Source of the DNA: Gymnothorax reevesii
Taxonomy: Eukaryota > Chordata > Actinopteri > Anguilliformes > Muraenidae
Assembly (NCBI GenBank): GCA_029721435.1
Contig: CM056580.1
Span: 21,584,367-21,648,366, forward strand
Direction of reading: 5' to 3'
DNA: 64,000 nt
The notes under the pieces are model-generated. The model was not told the DNA's origin. It ran no database searches and saw only the letters and a list, made by a program, of their open reading frames with translations. The translations under genes and the position numbers were made by a program. Positions within the stretch are counted from its first letter, which is position 1. Every line of letters starts with the position of its first letter. This document shows, piece after piece, positions 34,527 through 45,914 of this stretch.

Positions 34527-36092
34527 ATCTCACTGAGCCAACGTTGAGCATTTGTTGAAGGCGGCGGCAGTAGTTCGCCACTTTTTTACTACTTTTTTGC
34601 AATCCTAGAGTCGTGAAATATTCACCAAGTGTTCGCCAGTCAGTGAGATACTAATTGGCAATTTGTTGATAACTTTCCCCACAACCTTTTGGTGATATTT
34701 TGGTGAGTAGTTAAAAAATGTTTAACAAACAGTTTGCGAATCCCCGTGAACAGTTATTAACATGACAAATAGTTTATAAACAGTTTGCAAATCCCTGTGA
34801 ACAGTCATCGACACTTTGGCGAATGTGGTGACTGTTTGGAGTTGGCAACTAATCCAGGAACAGTCTGGGAATAGTCTGCGAACAGGGTGACCCGGTGTCC
34901 CGCTTTGTAATGTACTGCAAAGTATTTTCGTCTCTTTTCCAGCGTCCTGCAAATTGCGATTATGCCCCGCATTTTTATCGCCTGAAGACGCTGTTCTAAA
35001 ATCTTGTGCTTATTCAGTAGCTGATAGTTTAATATCACTGTGGATCGTAGGCCTTATGCGCCGAAAATACGGTTATTTTAATCATAGTATCTGTTAGAAA
35101 CTGTGCATTACGAACAAAATTGAAACACAATATTTGATTGGTGCTTGAAAAGTTAAACAAAAGCTGGTAAGTGGTAAGTAATAAATTAAATTCTGAACAA
35201 ACTCATTAACTCTTTAACTGATTGTATGAAGCTGTCAAGAAGGCTACTGACGCTCAACGGCCACATTCCACTTTAGATAGGTTTTAAATAGGTTTAAAAA
35301 GGATGTGTAGTGGTTCAGATATAAGAGATTGTAAAGCTGTGCACGATCTTGGTGTGCGTAGGTGAGTTTGATCTCTCGAAAAAATATAATTCTGGCTGCC
35401 AAATAGCTCACTCAGTTAAAGCACCGCTTTCCGGAGCAGAAGTTACTATCACAGCACAGGTTCGAGCCCTGGTCGTACCAACTGGCAGTGGTCAGCAGCT
35501 TTTTCAGAGGAGCGGAGAATACCTGCGATTTTTTAATGTTTTGGCTCAAAGTGGAGATTGCATGACGGTAACGTTATGCTTCATTCCAGTATCAAGGGAC
35601 AGACAGCTGCACGCAAACAAGAAAGTCTGTGCCGGCTAAATGAATGTTCAAAAAAAAAAAAAAAATACTTTGAGTCCTGCCCTAAAGCATGGCAAATACA
35701 AGGTTTGTCCACTATTCTCAAACTTTTCTGCAACTAGTCTTCAACCAGTCGTTCTATTCGTCGACAGTTCAGCAAGTATTCTTCAATAAATTTCCACATT
35801 CCTAAGGAAGCCAAGGGAATGAATTATAGTTGACAACAGAGAGCATTTACAGACTGTTTGGAGAAGAGTTGGTGACTGTGCCAAGTATTTGCAGACCATT
35901 TGGCGAAAAGACAAGTTTGCCAAAGATTCTTCAAATTTTGAACATGTTCAAAACTCCTTGGTGAATGAAAGGGAGATCGGCGAATGGTTGGCGAGCATGG
36001 CGACTAATTGGAGACTGTTTGCAGAATTTTCGCAGAATGAATGGCGAATGTCCATCACCACAGTTGCCAACTGTTCACAAGCCCAGTGAGAT
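34527..36092. mobile_element. Putative non-autonomous DNA transposon with a nested SINE
   Basis: Possible ends are ATCTCACTGAGC (34527-34538) and GCCCAGTGAGAT (36081-36092), an inverted repeat with one mismatch. Both flanks inside carry many variants of GCGAACAGT, CAGTTTGCGAA and GGCGAATG, as expected of one element split by a later insertion (SINE at 35392-35666). No target duplication was found, so the limits are tentative. Confidence 0.45.
35392..35666 (+). mobile_element. tRNA-derived SINE copy with poly(A) tail
   Basis: The head is closely similar to 13036-13140: CTGGCTGCCAAATAGCTCACTC, A box at about 35404-35417, B box GGTTCGAGCCC at 35459-35469, then CTGGCAGTGGTCAGCAGCTTTTTCAGAG. The body differs from the 13 kb copy and ends in a run of 15 A. 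Nested inside the repeat at 34527-36092. Confidence 0.7.
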
Positions 36093-37334
36093 ACACAGTT
36101 TAATTACAACACAAACCCAATAATAGTATTAATGGTTCAATTTATATCAGGAAAGTGCTGTGATTTAAATGCGATTGAGTAAGTGTCACATATTGTTTCG
36201 TTCCAGAAAACTTCATTTTGTTATGTATGCTTGCAGCCTACACGGCGTCAGCCTGTAAACCAGCAGATGAAATCAATATCTCGGGATGCGCATGGTATGC
36301 TGGGATGAACGCAGGATAAACAAATCCAGGTGCTGTCACCGGAGCCTGTATTATCGTCCAGTCGCAGGCCGCAGTGTTGCCTTATTTTCTTGTTCCAAAG
36401 AGTGGAAAAGTATAGCTCATATTCTTTAGGAGGAGGACTTGCCTTTTTTTGCCCACATTAAATATATAAAGAAATTGCTGTTCATCGGTATTACAGCACC
36501 AATACTTACCTTTTATATGCTTTGTTGCTGCATCTGTGGTGCAGAAAGAATGAAAGTGATTTTCTGTTGTTTTATGCTGCGTTTCTACACGAAACATAAT
36601 TTCACGAACTCGAAACAAAATTTCTCCTCGCTTTATTTGCAGAAGTATGACCTCGGGATCATTTTTTTTTAGCTTTAAAGATTGGCTCCTTCTGTTTGTG
36701 GCAAGACTACATTCACTTCTATGGGAGAACAGCTTGATAGCGGATCAAATTCACACCACCAACCAACAGTGCCTTGAGCTGAGCCTTGTTTACACACAAG
36801 AGGCTGTACTTCTTGGAATCGCAAAATCAGCAAGATGGCGACACTAATGTTGCTATGCTAACATCACAAACATTTTACTTTATGGACTCACTTGAGTATA
36901 AAAATATTCACAAAACTGATGATGTTCTCATAACTGATGCTGATCTAGACCACTTTTTTTGGTGAAACTTTGTTATATAGGTTTATTGATAGAGCTTGCG
37001 CGCTTGCTATCCAGCAAGCGGACTATAGGTTTTGGCTTTGAGAACTGTAGAGACTATTAAAATAGCTAAGTGAAGTAGGCTTACATTGACTTGCATTTAC
37101 TTTAAGTTGCTTGTTCACAATTTGTAGGTCTCTGAAGTGTGTCAGTTGAGGCTTAAGCTGCTTCTGGGCTGGAGTGCATTTTCATAGCTCATACATATGG
37201 CACAATAGGGGTCTTGCAGTTACTAAGCAACATTATGACAACAAACACGAGAGAAGCATTTGTAAATGTGTCTGTGAACAAAGAGCCGGGCCCCCTCAGC
37301 ATACTGAGAGTTGGCTGTGCTCAGAGGGGGGGTA
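36093..37334. other. Unassigned DNA
   Basis: No gene or element recognised. Confidence 0.4.
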
Positions 37335-38487
37335 TGTGAGGTTTTACGAAATGAACCAAGTGCGAACACCAGTAAAATGCAAAAAGGAGGCTTTATTTCT
37401 GAAGGGGCAAACCCCCCCCCAACAGAGCATGCGACAGTCCACAATCCAAAATCAGAATCCAAGGGGCGAAATCCAGAACCGTAAACAGGGCACAAATCAC
37501 AAAAATCCTAGTCAGACAAAAATGAGTCAATAAACATGAATGCGGCAAAGTACAGGGAGAAGGCAAAGCTCAAGGACGGTCCAGTCAGAAAGATAATCAC
37601 AATGATAGAAGGCGAGAAAGCGTGGCACAGGTAGCAAGGGAAGTAACGATCTGACAAGGAAGTGCTACAAACAGACAACTAATATACATTTCCCGGAGAC
37701 CACATGACAAAGGAACACAGGTGCAATCAATGGGGATGATAACAATGGAGAGACACATTGAGAACAAACTAATTACATGAAATCGGCCAAAGCCAAAACG
37801 CAGACAAGGATCACAAGACAAATCTATAGGCAGAAAAACAGCTCCAATCAAGGAATACTAAAGTGCATAGGTAATGAGAGAGAAAAGACGGCACAAAGCA
37901 GTTGTGGAGACCCACAGACACGCAGCAGAGATAATTAGGGAGAGACAAGAGGCGGAGACTAGAATAGAGCAAATGCTGAGAGACCGTTAGTCAATTAGTA
38001 AGTGCAGCTATACAATCCCGAGTGCTCGTTAGTAAGTTAGTCACATATACAATGTTAGTGTTGGTTAGTAATTATCCAAAATAACAAACGCTTAGTATGT
38101 GTTAGTAGATATTCAAAAGTAAGAGGAAGGAAGAACACAAGATAATGAAGGAAGATTGAAACCCAGAAACCAATAAATCACCCGAAGGAGTGGCACGCTG
38201 TACAGGGGCTGTGAGCAAAGACAAGACTCATGACAAGACAGGGGAGAACGAGGTGGAATGCGTGGAACTGAAAACATGGCATGGATAAACTGAAACTAAA
38301 ACATGGAAAATAATAAAACCAGATATCTGATTACCAAAACACAATACATGATCCTAAGGATGGTCAGACAAAAGCAGAAGTCCAGAAAGACGCAGGTCAA
38401 TCAAAACATGGCACAAGGCCAGGCTCAGAACTTGATACATGGACATGAACATGGTACATGGCATGGCAGAAATGTAGAATCACAACA
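37335..38487 (-). mobile_element. Solo LTR (minus) of the 40.5 kb Gypsy family
   Basis: Read on the minus strand it starts TGTTGTGATTC and follows the same order as the LTR at 40497-41643, including the ACTAAC-rich middle, GCATTTGCTC..., the promoter region and AAATAAAGCCTCCTTTTTGC with the polyadenylation signal. It ends TTTCGTAAAACCTCACA. GTGTA on the right (38488-38492) and GGGTA on the left (37330-37334) may be a mutated target duplication. No internal genes. Confidence 0.8.
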
Positions 38488-40491
38488 GTGTACTAAAACA
38501 GTTATTTCAAATCAAATGATATAGCTGAAGCTGAAATATTGATACTCATGATATTAATACCATTGTACCAAATCTTTACTTGTCTTTTGTATGCCTTGCT
38601 CTGAAGTTTCTGTGACCACATTTTTTGACAACAATAACCCACAAATGGATACAGTACTCATAATGTAGACTACTTAATGGGCAGTGCTGTGAAGATTGTT
38701 AAAGTCATATCCATTTACTTTGCCTTCAATATTTAATCTGCACATGTTTAGCATAAACATAATGCTTTGACCAGTGAGTGTTTTTTTTTTTACCTTTGCT
38801 GGTACAGAGGGGCACAGAAAGATATTTCAAGATACCACAAAAAAAAAAAAAAAACATGATACCTCTCATCAGGTTCGACCCTCTCCTCCTCACCAAGAGA
38901 GTGCACTGCTGCTCTCGAGCTAGAGAACAGCAAAGCATTGAATACCACACAAATAACATTAAATAATTTGCCTGGCGGTGTTGTGGGTCTAGAATATTTA
39001 TAATTATTTGTGGTTTCAGAAGTCTAGTTCCCTGTTAATCAGATTAAGGTCATTGAGGATTGGTATGGTTTTTCACCTTCTTATCACCTAAGATTTGTCT
39101 GTTGAAACCATCTGGCTGGTCAGTGCCAAGAATTCAATTAATTACTGGAGGGTAGATAAAAAGAGGATTGGATTTGAGGGGCAGATTAAGTATTTGTGGC
39201 CCAGGTTATTTGTTTCCTTATTTTATTCCAGTTTTCCCAAATTATTGCTGTTCTGCGCAAATTTACCATTTTTACATGAATTTTTGTTAAGTCCCCACAA
39301 TTCTGCACAATACTGTGGTGTACACAGCCCTGGGCGTGACCTAATATTGGATTTTATTTATCAATTCATAATGATATCTCTTGCTGTGGATCTTAGCATG
39401 AGGTTCGCTCTATATAATGACTCTTATTTGTCTTAATTCTGTTTATGCAGTATCATGGCTGAGTGTTGATGATTAAAATATTTATAATAAAAAAAAACAT
39501 AAATAATTACCAGCTAAAACTAGACTAATGCTATCAGCGAGTAAATCTGGATCCTATTGTGCTCTCCTCATCTGCAAAATTCATAGTTTGACCTGGTTGT
39601 GGTGCAACAGGAAAGAGTGTCGGGTCTATTGAATCAATAGAGAAACTACTCTAGGCTGTACGAATGTTCACAGCAAATTTGACCCAGTTACCATAAAAAC
39701 AGTTTGGTGTATTGTATTTTTTTAAGAGTGAAATTTGGCCTAAAGGTCAAGCTACTGGAATGGTCCTGTTGCCATAACAATGCAATTTATTTTTTATGCA
39801 TTTAGGACATTCACCGCAAAGTTGATCTAATTTCCATTACAACAATTTGGCTTCCTGCACTTAGCATTGTAGTTTCACTTGATGAGAACACCATAGTAAA
39901 AATTGCTGAGCCATGAAAATCAATAAGGTCTCTCCATCATGCACTAAGAATATCGACACCAGATTTGACAGGATTCCCACTAAAACTCCTACAATCATTG
40001 CTTTTTAAAATAAAAAAATAGTGCTACAGGCACTGTAGCTCATCTAGACACCTGTAACCTTCGACAAGTTATCAAATATTAGTTTTTGCATATATTATTG
40101 TCTAAAGTCACAATGGGAAAGGGCCAAAAATGACGCACTAACATAGCCCTCTGCCCACATACACATTGCATGTGTATATTCCCTCCTAAGTTCTTTACAT
40201 TTGAAAACACAGTATGACAATAGGTAGTATGTACTATATAATTAACATTTGAAGATATAATGGTATGCATTTTGACACTGAATATATGGGCATGGCCAAA
40301 ATTCATGGTGGTCATGAGGTCATGGTGGCCAAATTGGATCACAAAGTCTTATACAAAGTTTGGTGTCCTCATTGGTTGGATCATGTCTTCCAAGTTTCAG
40401 CTTCATTAATGCAGTGATGTCTGACAAAAATATGTGCACATCCAACACCTGAAAACAGGCGTGACCCAAGTCCAGATGTCAAATTAATATC
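38488..40491. other. Unassigned DNA
   Basis: No gene recognised. Parts near 40330-40440 resemble 45240-45340 (TCATTGGT.GGA.CATG and AAGTTTCAGCTT), suggesting that the Gypsy element inserted into an older internally repetitive stretch. Confidence 0.4.
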
Positions 40492-41282
40492 AAATTTGTT
40501 GTGATCCGCGTTTCTGCTTGTCATGTTTAAGTTCTGTACCTGGCTCTGCCATGTTTAGGATTCTTGTGTTTAGTGACCACTGCCTGTCTAACCATTCTTA
40601 GGATTGTGTATTGTGTTTTTGATATTTAGATATTCTTGTTTATTTTTCATATCCGTTTTTATTCATAACCGTTGCCTCAGTTCCCTAGATTCCTGATCAT
40701 GTTTATTTCTGCCATGCGCTGCTTTGCACTTCATTTACCTAGTCTTGTCTTGTGTAGGTCTTTGCTCACGGTTTTGTCTTACGTGCCACGCATTCGGGTG
40801 ATTTATTGGTCTCTGGGTTTTCAATCTTCCTTCATTATCTCGTGTGCTTCCTGCCTCTCTCTGTTACTATCCACTAACCATACTAACAGTTTATTGTTTT
40901 CGATTAATTACTAACCAAGATTAACATTGTATATTTTTACTAACTGACTAACTTGCACTCCGGATTGTATAGCTGCACATACTAATAGACTACCGATCTC
41001 TCAGCATTAGCCCAATCTGTATCTCCGCCCTCCTTGTCTATCACTAATTATCTCTACTGCAGTTTCCACTTATATCTCCGGCTTTCCCTTTTCTTTTGAC
41101 TGTACACTTTAGTACTCCTTAACCGGAGCTGTTTATTCATTCATAGGAATGTCTCATTATCCCTGTCTGTGTTTTGGCATTCGCCAGATTCATGTAATTA
41201 GATAATCCCTCATGTGTCAATCCTGATTATTGTTTCATTGATCGCACCTGTGCTCCCTTGTCATGTGTTCACCCCGGATGTG

Positions 41283-41290
41283 TATATAAG
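41283..41290 (+). promoter_or_regulatory. TATA box of the 5' LTR
   Basis: TATATAAG followed by GTGTCTTCACATTCAG, conserved in the 3' LTR at 44764-44771. Distance to the AATAAA (about 290 bp) fits a U3-R arrangement. Confidence 0.7.
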
Positions 41291-41581
41291 GTGTCTTCAC
41301 ATTCAGTTCCATGTCAGATCGTTCTTCCTTGCTTCCTGTGCCACGTTTGTTTACGCCTTGATTCTAAGTGATTTATCTTTCTGACTTGACCGCCTGACTA
41401 CCGAGCTTTGCCAATTCCCTGTATTGTACCGCATTCTTGTGTATCGACCTATTTTTGCCTGACTACGGATTTTGTTTTTGGTGCCCTGGTTACGATTCTG
41501 GATTTCGCCCTTTGGATACTAATTTTGGATTACGGACTTTGTACTATTGCCAGCTCTGTTGGGGAGGTTACCCCCTTCGGA

Positions 41582-41587
41582 AATAAA
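41582..41587 (+). terminator. Polyadenylation signal in the 5' LTR
   Basis: AATAAA within GGAAATAAAGCCTCC, 56 bp before the LTR end; conserved at 45063-45068. Confidence 0.7.
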
Positions 41588-41656
41588 GCCTCCTTTTGCA
41601 TTCATCTGGTTTTCGCTATTGGTTCATTTCATAAATCACAACATTACGATCTGACC

Positions 41657-42520
41657 ATGACGGAGCCAGCGACAAACCAGCCACTGCAGGAGGCAGCGAA
41701 AGAACAGGGAATTCATCTTGAGTTACAGGAGCGTCAGCTTCGCGCTCTTATGCAGCACATGCAGACCATGAGCCTCCAGATGGCGGATCTCACTCGCTCT
41801 GTGTAGGATTCGCAGCTGCTGCATGCTCCCCAAGCTGCGGTCCACACCACGCCTGCTCCTGCTTCCGCTCCACCACTGCCGGTCTGCGAGCCACGCCTGC
41901 CACCGCCTGAGAGGTACGACGGCAACCCAGGAGCATGTCGCGCTTTCCTGAACCAGTGTGAGCTCATCTTTAGCCTACAGCCCTCGTCATTCCCTACCGA
42001 AAGAGCGCGAGTTGCATTTATCATCACGCAACTGACGGGAAGGGCCAAACAGTGGGCTACGGCTGCATGGGAAGCAGATCTACCCTGTGTGCAATCGTCT
42101 GGGCTACTGGGGGAAGAGATGAGGCGTGTATTCGACCGTACGAAGCTGGGTCACGAGGCGGGGCGAGAGATTCTGCGCATTCAACAAGGTAGCCGTTCCG
42201 TGGCCGATTACGCCATCGATTTTCAGACATTGGCTACCAAAAGCAGATGGGGACACAGAGCTTTGTACGATGCCTTCTTTAACGGACTCTCCAAAGCTTT
42301 AAAGGAAGAACTTGTTTCCCGTGAATTACCGGAGGATTTGGATGGCTTGGTCGATTTGGCGATTCGCGTGGATTCGCGTTTGGAGGAACGCAGACACTTT
42401 GCCTCCCACAGGCGACCTAACCCACTCCTCCAGTGTACTCCACCTCATCCTCCCCCTACTGGTGGCAGCCCTCCTGTGCCAGAACCCATGCAAACTCAAA
42501 GTATCAGGAAACCATCATGA
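41657..42520 (+). pseudogene. Gypsy gag (capsid), one in-frame stop, zinc knuckle lost
   Basis: Would form the retrotransposon capsid. The frame starts MTEPATNQPLQEAAK, 13 bp after the LTR, and has a predicted coiled-coil-like stretch rich in Q/E/L (residues 15-45). A TAG at 41804-41806 interrupts it. The same frame then gives the gag core: PPERYDGNPGACRAFLNQC, ARVAFIITQLTGRAKQW, RSVADYAIDFQTLA and [19 protein letters not shown]. It ends shortly after PVPEPMQTQ, where related proteins continue into a CCHC zinc knuckle; here that part is deleted and the frame closes at 42520. Confidence 0.85.
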
Positions 42521-43937
42521 AACCATTCAGCTCTTTCTGTTACACTCTCCCCACTCACCCATTTTTCTGGGTCATCCGTGGATGGTCAAACACCTCCCGG
42601 ACATTGACTGGCGGAAAGACGAGGTCAAGGGTTGGAGCCCTAACTGCTCCCTGACGTGCCTCCATAATGCCTTTGAACCTCAACCCAGCTCATCTCAGGA
42701 GGAGATACCCGACCTGGAGAAAGTTCCTTTGGAGTTTCATGACCTCATGGAGGTGTTCTCTAAGTCCCGGGCCACCAGTCTACCACCTCACCGACCCTAT
42801 GACTGTACCATTGACCTGAAGCCAGGTTCTATGCCCCCTAGAGGCCGACTCTACTCCCTTTCTAGACCAGAGACCCAAGCCATGGAGAAATATCTCTCAG
42901 AGTCACTTGCTGCTGGCATAATTCGCCCGTCATCATCACCTGCTGGAGCCGAATTCTTCTTCGTATCTAAGAAGGACGGATCATTAAGACCCTGTATTGA
43001 TTACCGTGGCCTCAACGAGATAACTATTAAGAACCGCTACCCACTTCCCCTCATGAACACTGCTTTTGATCTCCTGCAAGGAGCTAAGATCTTTACTAAG
43101 CTCGACCTCCGTAATGCTTACCACTTAGTGCGAATCAGAGAGGGGGACAAATGGAAGACCGCCTTTAACACTCCCACGGGGCACTAGGAGTATTTGGTTC
43201 TTCCTTTCGGGCTTACCAACACTCCAGCAGTGTTTCAAAACCTCGTCAGTGATGTCTTAAGAGACATGATAAACAAGTTTGTGTTCGTTTATCTTGACGA
43301 TATTCTGATTTTTTCAGAATCCCAGGAGGCCCATGTCAAACATGTCTGCTAAGTGCTCGTCGCCTCCTGGAGAACCGCCTCTTCGTAAAAGCTGAAAAAT
43401 GTGAGTTTAATGTTGAAACCACTACGTTTTTGGGTTATATCATCTCCCCAGGCACCATTCGGATGGACCCCCTCAAAGTGGAAGCTGTCACCAATTGGCC
43501 CAGAGCAGAAGACCGGAAGTCTCTCGAGCGATTTTTTGGGCTTTGCTAACTTTTATCGCCGGTTTATCCGGAATTATAGCTCTGTTGCCGCTCCTCTTAC
43601 TGCTCTTACCTCTTCCAAATCCAAATTCCTGTGGTCCGAAAGGGCAGAGAAAGCCTTCTGTGAATTAAAAGCCCGTTTCACCTCTGCACCCATTCTCGCT
43701 ATCCCCAACCCAGAGCTGTAGTTTATTGTTGAAGTGGATGCCTCCAATATCGGGGCTGGAGCCATCCTGTCCCAGAGGACCACAGAAGACTCTCGTTGAC
43801 GAGGCAGAGGACTGCAATACCTCGTCGACTGGGAGGGCTACGGACCGGAACACCGCAGTTGGGTACCTGCTCGACACATTCTGGATAAGGAATTAATAAC
43901 AGACTTTCATGCTCAACACCACTGTCTTTCTAGTTAA
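42500..43937 (+). pseudogene. Gypsy pol remnant: RT, RNase H start, chromodomain
   Basis: Remnant of the polyprotein for reverse transcription and integration. It starts in the tail of the protease region ([15 protein letters not shown]), continues with the [53 protein letters not shown], and the catalytic YLDD at 43290-43301. Lesions: TAG at 43185-43187, a stop with single-base loss near 43350, a one-base gain in a T run near 43530, and TAG at 43719-43721. RNase H stops after IVEVDASNIGAGAILSQR. The sequence then jumps to YLVDWEGYG...[10 protein letters not shown], a chromodomain, ending at 43937. The protease active site, most of RNase H and the integrase are absent. Confidence 0.88.
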
Positions 43938-43956
43938 TCACCAGGAGGCGATTTTA

Positions 43957-43967
43957 GGGGGGGGGGG
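43957..43967 (+). promoter_or_regulatory. Candidate polypurine tract (11 G)
   Basis: A G run preceded by GATTTTA lies 12 bp upstream of the 3' LTR. In Ty3/Gypsy elements a purine tract near this place primes plus-strand DNA synthesis. It is separated from the LTR by TACTGTGGTAC, which is slightly unusual. Confidence 0.5.
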
Positions 43968-43978
43968 TACTGTGGTAC

Positions 43979-45124
43979 TGTTGTGATCCGCGTTTCTGCT
44001 TGTCATGTTTAAGTTCTGTACCTGGCTCTGCCATGTCTAGGATTCTTGTGTTTAGTGACCACTGCCTGTCTGACCATTCTTAGGATTGTGTCATGTGTTT
44101 TTGATATTTAGATATTCTTGTTTATTTTTCATATCCGTTTTTATTCATAACCGTTGCCTCAGTTCCCTAGATTCCTGATCATGTTTATTTCTGCCATGCT
44201 CTGCTTTGCACTTCATTTACCTAGTCTTGTCTTGTGTAGGTCTTTGCTCACGGTTTTGTCTTACGTGCCACGCATTCGGGTGATTTATTGGTTTCTGGGT
44301 TTTCAATCTTCCTTCATTATCTTGTGTGCTTCCTTCCTCTCTCTGTTACTACCCACTAACCATACTAACAGTTTATTGTTTTCGATTAATTACTAACCAA
44401 GATTAACATTGTATATTTTTACTAACTGACTAACTTGCACTCCGGATTGTATAGCTGCACATACTAATAGACTAACGATTCTCTCAGCATTCGCCCAATC
44501 TGTATCTCCGCCCTCCTTGCCTATCACTAATTATCTCTACTGCAGTTTCCACTTATCTCAGGCTTTCCCTTTTCTTTTGACTGTACACTTTAGTACTCCT
44601 TAACCGGAGCTGTTTATTCGTTCATAGGAATGTCTGGTTATCCCTGTCTGTGTTTTAGCATTCGCCAGATTCATGCAAATAGATAATCCCTCATGTGTCA
44701 ATCCTGATTATTGTTTCATTGATCGCACCCGTGTTCCCTTGTCATGTGTTCACCCCGGATGTGTATATAAGGTGTCTTCACATTCAGTTCCATGTCAGAT
44801 CGTTCTTCCTAGCTTCCTGTGCCACGTTTGTTTACGCCTTGATTCTAAGTGATTTATCTTTCTGACTGGACCGCCTGACTACCGAGCTTTGCGAATTCCC
44901 TGTATTGTACCGCATTCTTGTGTATCGACCTATTTTTGCCTGACTACGGATTTTGTTTTTGGTGCCCTGGTTACGATTCTGGATTTCGCCCTTTGGATAC
45001 TGATTTTGGATTGCGGACTTTGTACTGTTGCCAGCTCTGTTGGGGGGGTTCCCCCCTTCAGAAATAAAGCCTTCTTTTGCATTCATCTGGTTTTCGCTAT
45101 TGGTTCATTTCGTAAATCACAACA
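43979..45124 (+). repeat. 3' LTR of the Gypsy element
   Basis: Near-identical to the 5' LTR with scattered substitutions and small indels (for example GTGTATTGTGTT versus GTGTCATGTGTT). Starts TGTTGTGATCC, ends AATCACAACA, with AATAAA at 45063-45068. Confidence 0.9.
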
Positions 45125-45600
45125 AAATTGGAAAATTTCACAAAACCTGTGAAATAAGTTTTGTTGCTACCCCTCTACCAAATTTCAGCTCAATCAGTGC
45201 AATAATAGGCAAACCAAAAGCTCTATATCTCATTTTCAATATGGCTGCCATGGCGGCATATTGAAATCAGAATTAAAAGTTTAATGTAAAGTTTGATTTT
45301 CTCATTGGTAGGAACATGAATGACAAGTTGCAGCTTAAATCAAAGTAAAATTTGAAATTTTCACAAAACTCGTAGGATATGTTTTGGGGCTTGCTCAAAG
45401 CTACCCATCTGCAGTGGTTTCAAAAAAGAAGACGTTTACAGACAACGAACAATGGACAACCAGTCCATGGCATGGACACATCAGACCTTTGGTCCAGATG
45501 AACCAAAAATTAAGTTTGACCTGAGGTTGGTGCTATCAGGAAGATCCTAAAGTCACCCATGGCAACATCACCTTTAAGTACCAGGAATAATCACAAAAGG

Positions 45601-45625
45601 ATACAATACAATACAATACAATATA
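45601..45625 (+). repeat. (AATAC)n tail
   Basis: Four near-perfect AATAC units marking the 3' end of the minus-strand LINE. Confidence 0.85.
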
Positions 45626-45914
45626 CTTTATTGTCCCACTTAGGGAAATTTGTCTTGGACTCAGCTACTGTGCCGTAAATGCCTCGACAGCCACAATGAC
45701 AACAAACAATACATCACCAGGCATACCATCTGAACAACAATTACATAGCAGTATTGCACATATCCCATAACATTACACTCAACACATACATACACCAATG
45801 GAAACAACATATGCTAAAAGATCACCATAATAATTTTTAATAAAGCTATAAAAACACATGCTAAAAGATCACCATAATAAAAACACTATAAAAATTATTG
45901 CACAATCTTTGGCC

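Larger units (their letters stand above)
40497..41643 (+). repeat. 5' LTR of the Gypsy element
   Basis: Starts TGTTGTGATCC and ends ATCACAACA. It has TATATAAG at 41283-41290 and AATAAA at 41582-41587. The U3 part contains repeated ACTAAC words. Confidence 0.9.
40497..45124 (+). mobile_element. Ty3/Gypsy chromodomain LTR retrotransposon, internally deleted
   Basis: A complete insertion with two direct LTRs (40497-41643 and 43979-45124) and a 5 bp target duplication AAATT (40492-40496 and 45125-45129). The interior encodes gag, part of pol and a C-terminal chromodomain. At about 4.6 kb it lacks the gag zinc knuckle plus protease start (junction near 42500) and most of RNase H plus the whole integrase core (junction about 43775-43795). 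No clear tRNA primer-binding site follows the 5' LTR. An 11-G tract (43957-43967) in GATTTTAGGGGG is the polypurine tract candidate. The LTRs look very similar, suggesting a fairly recent insertion. Confidence 0.92.
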
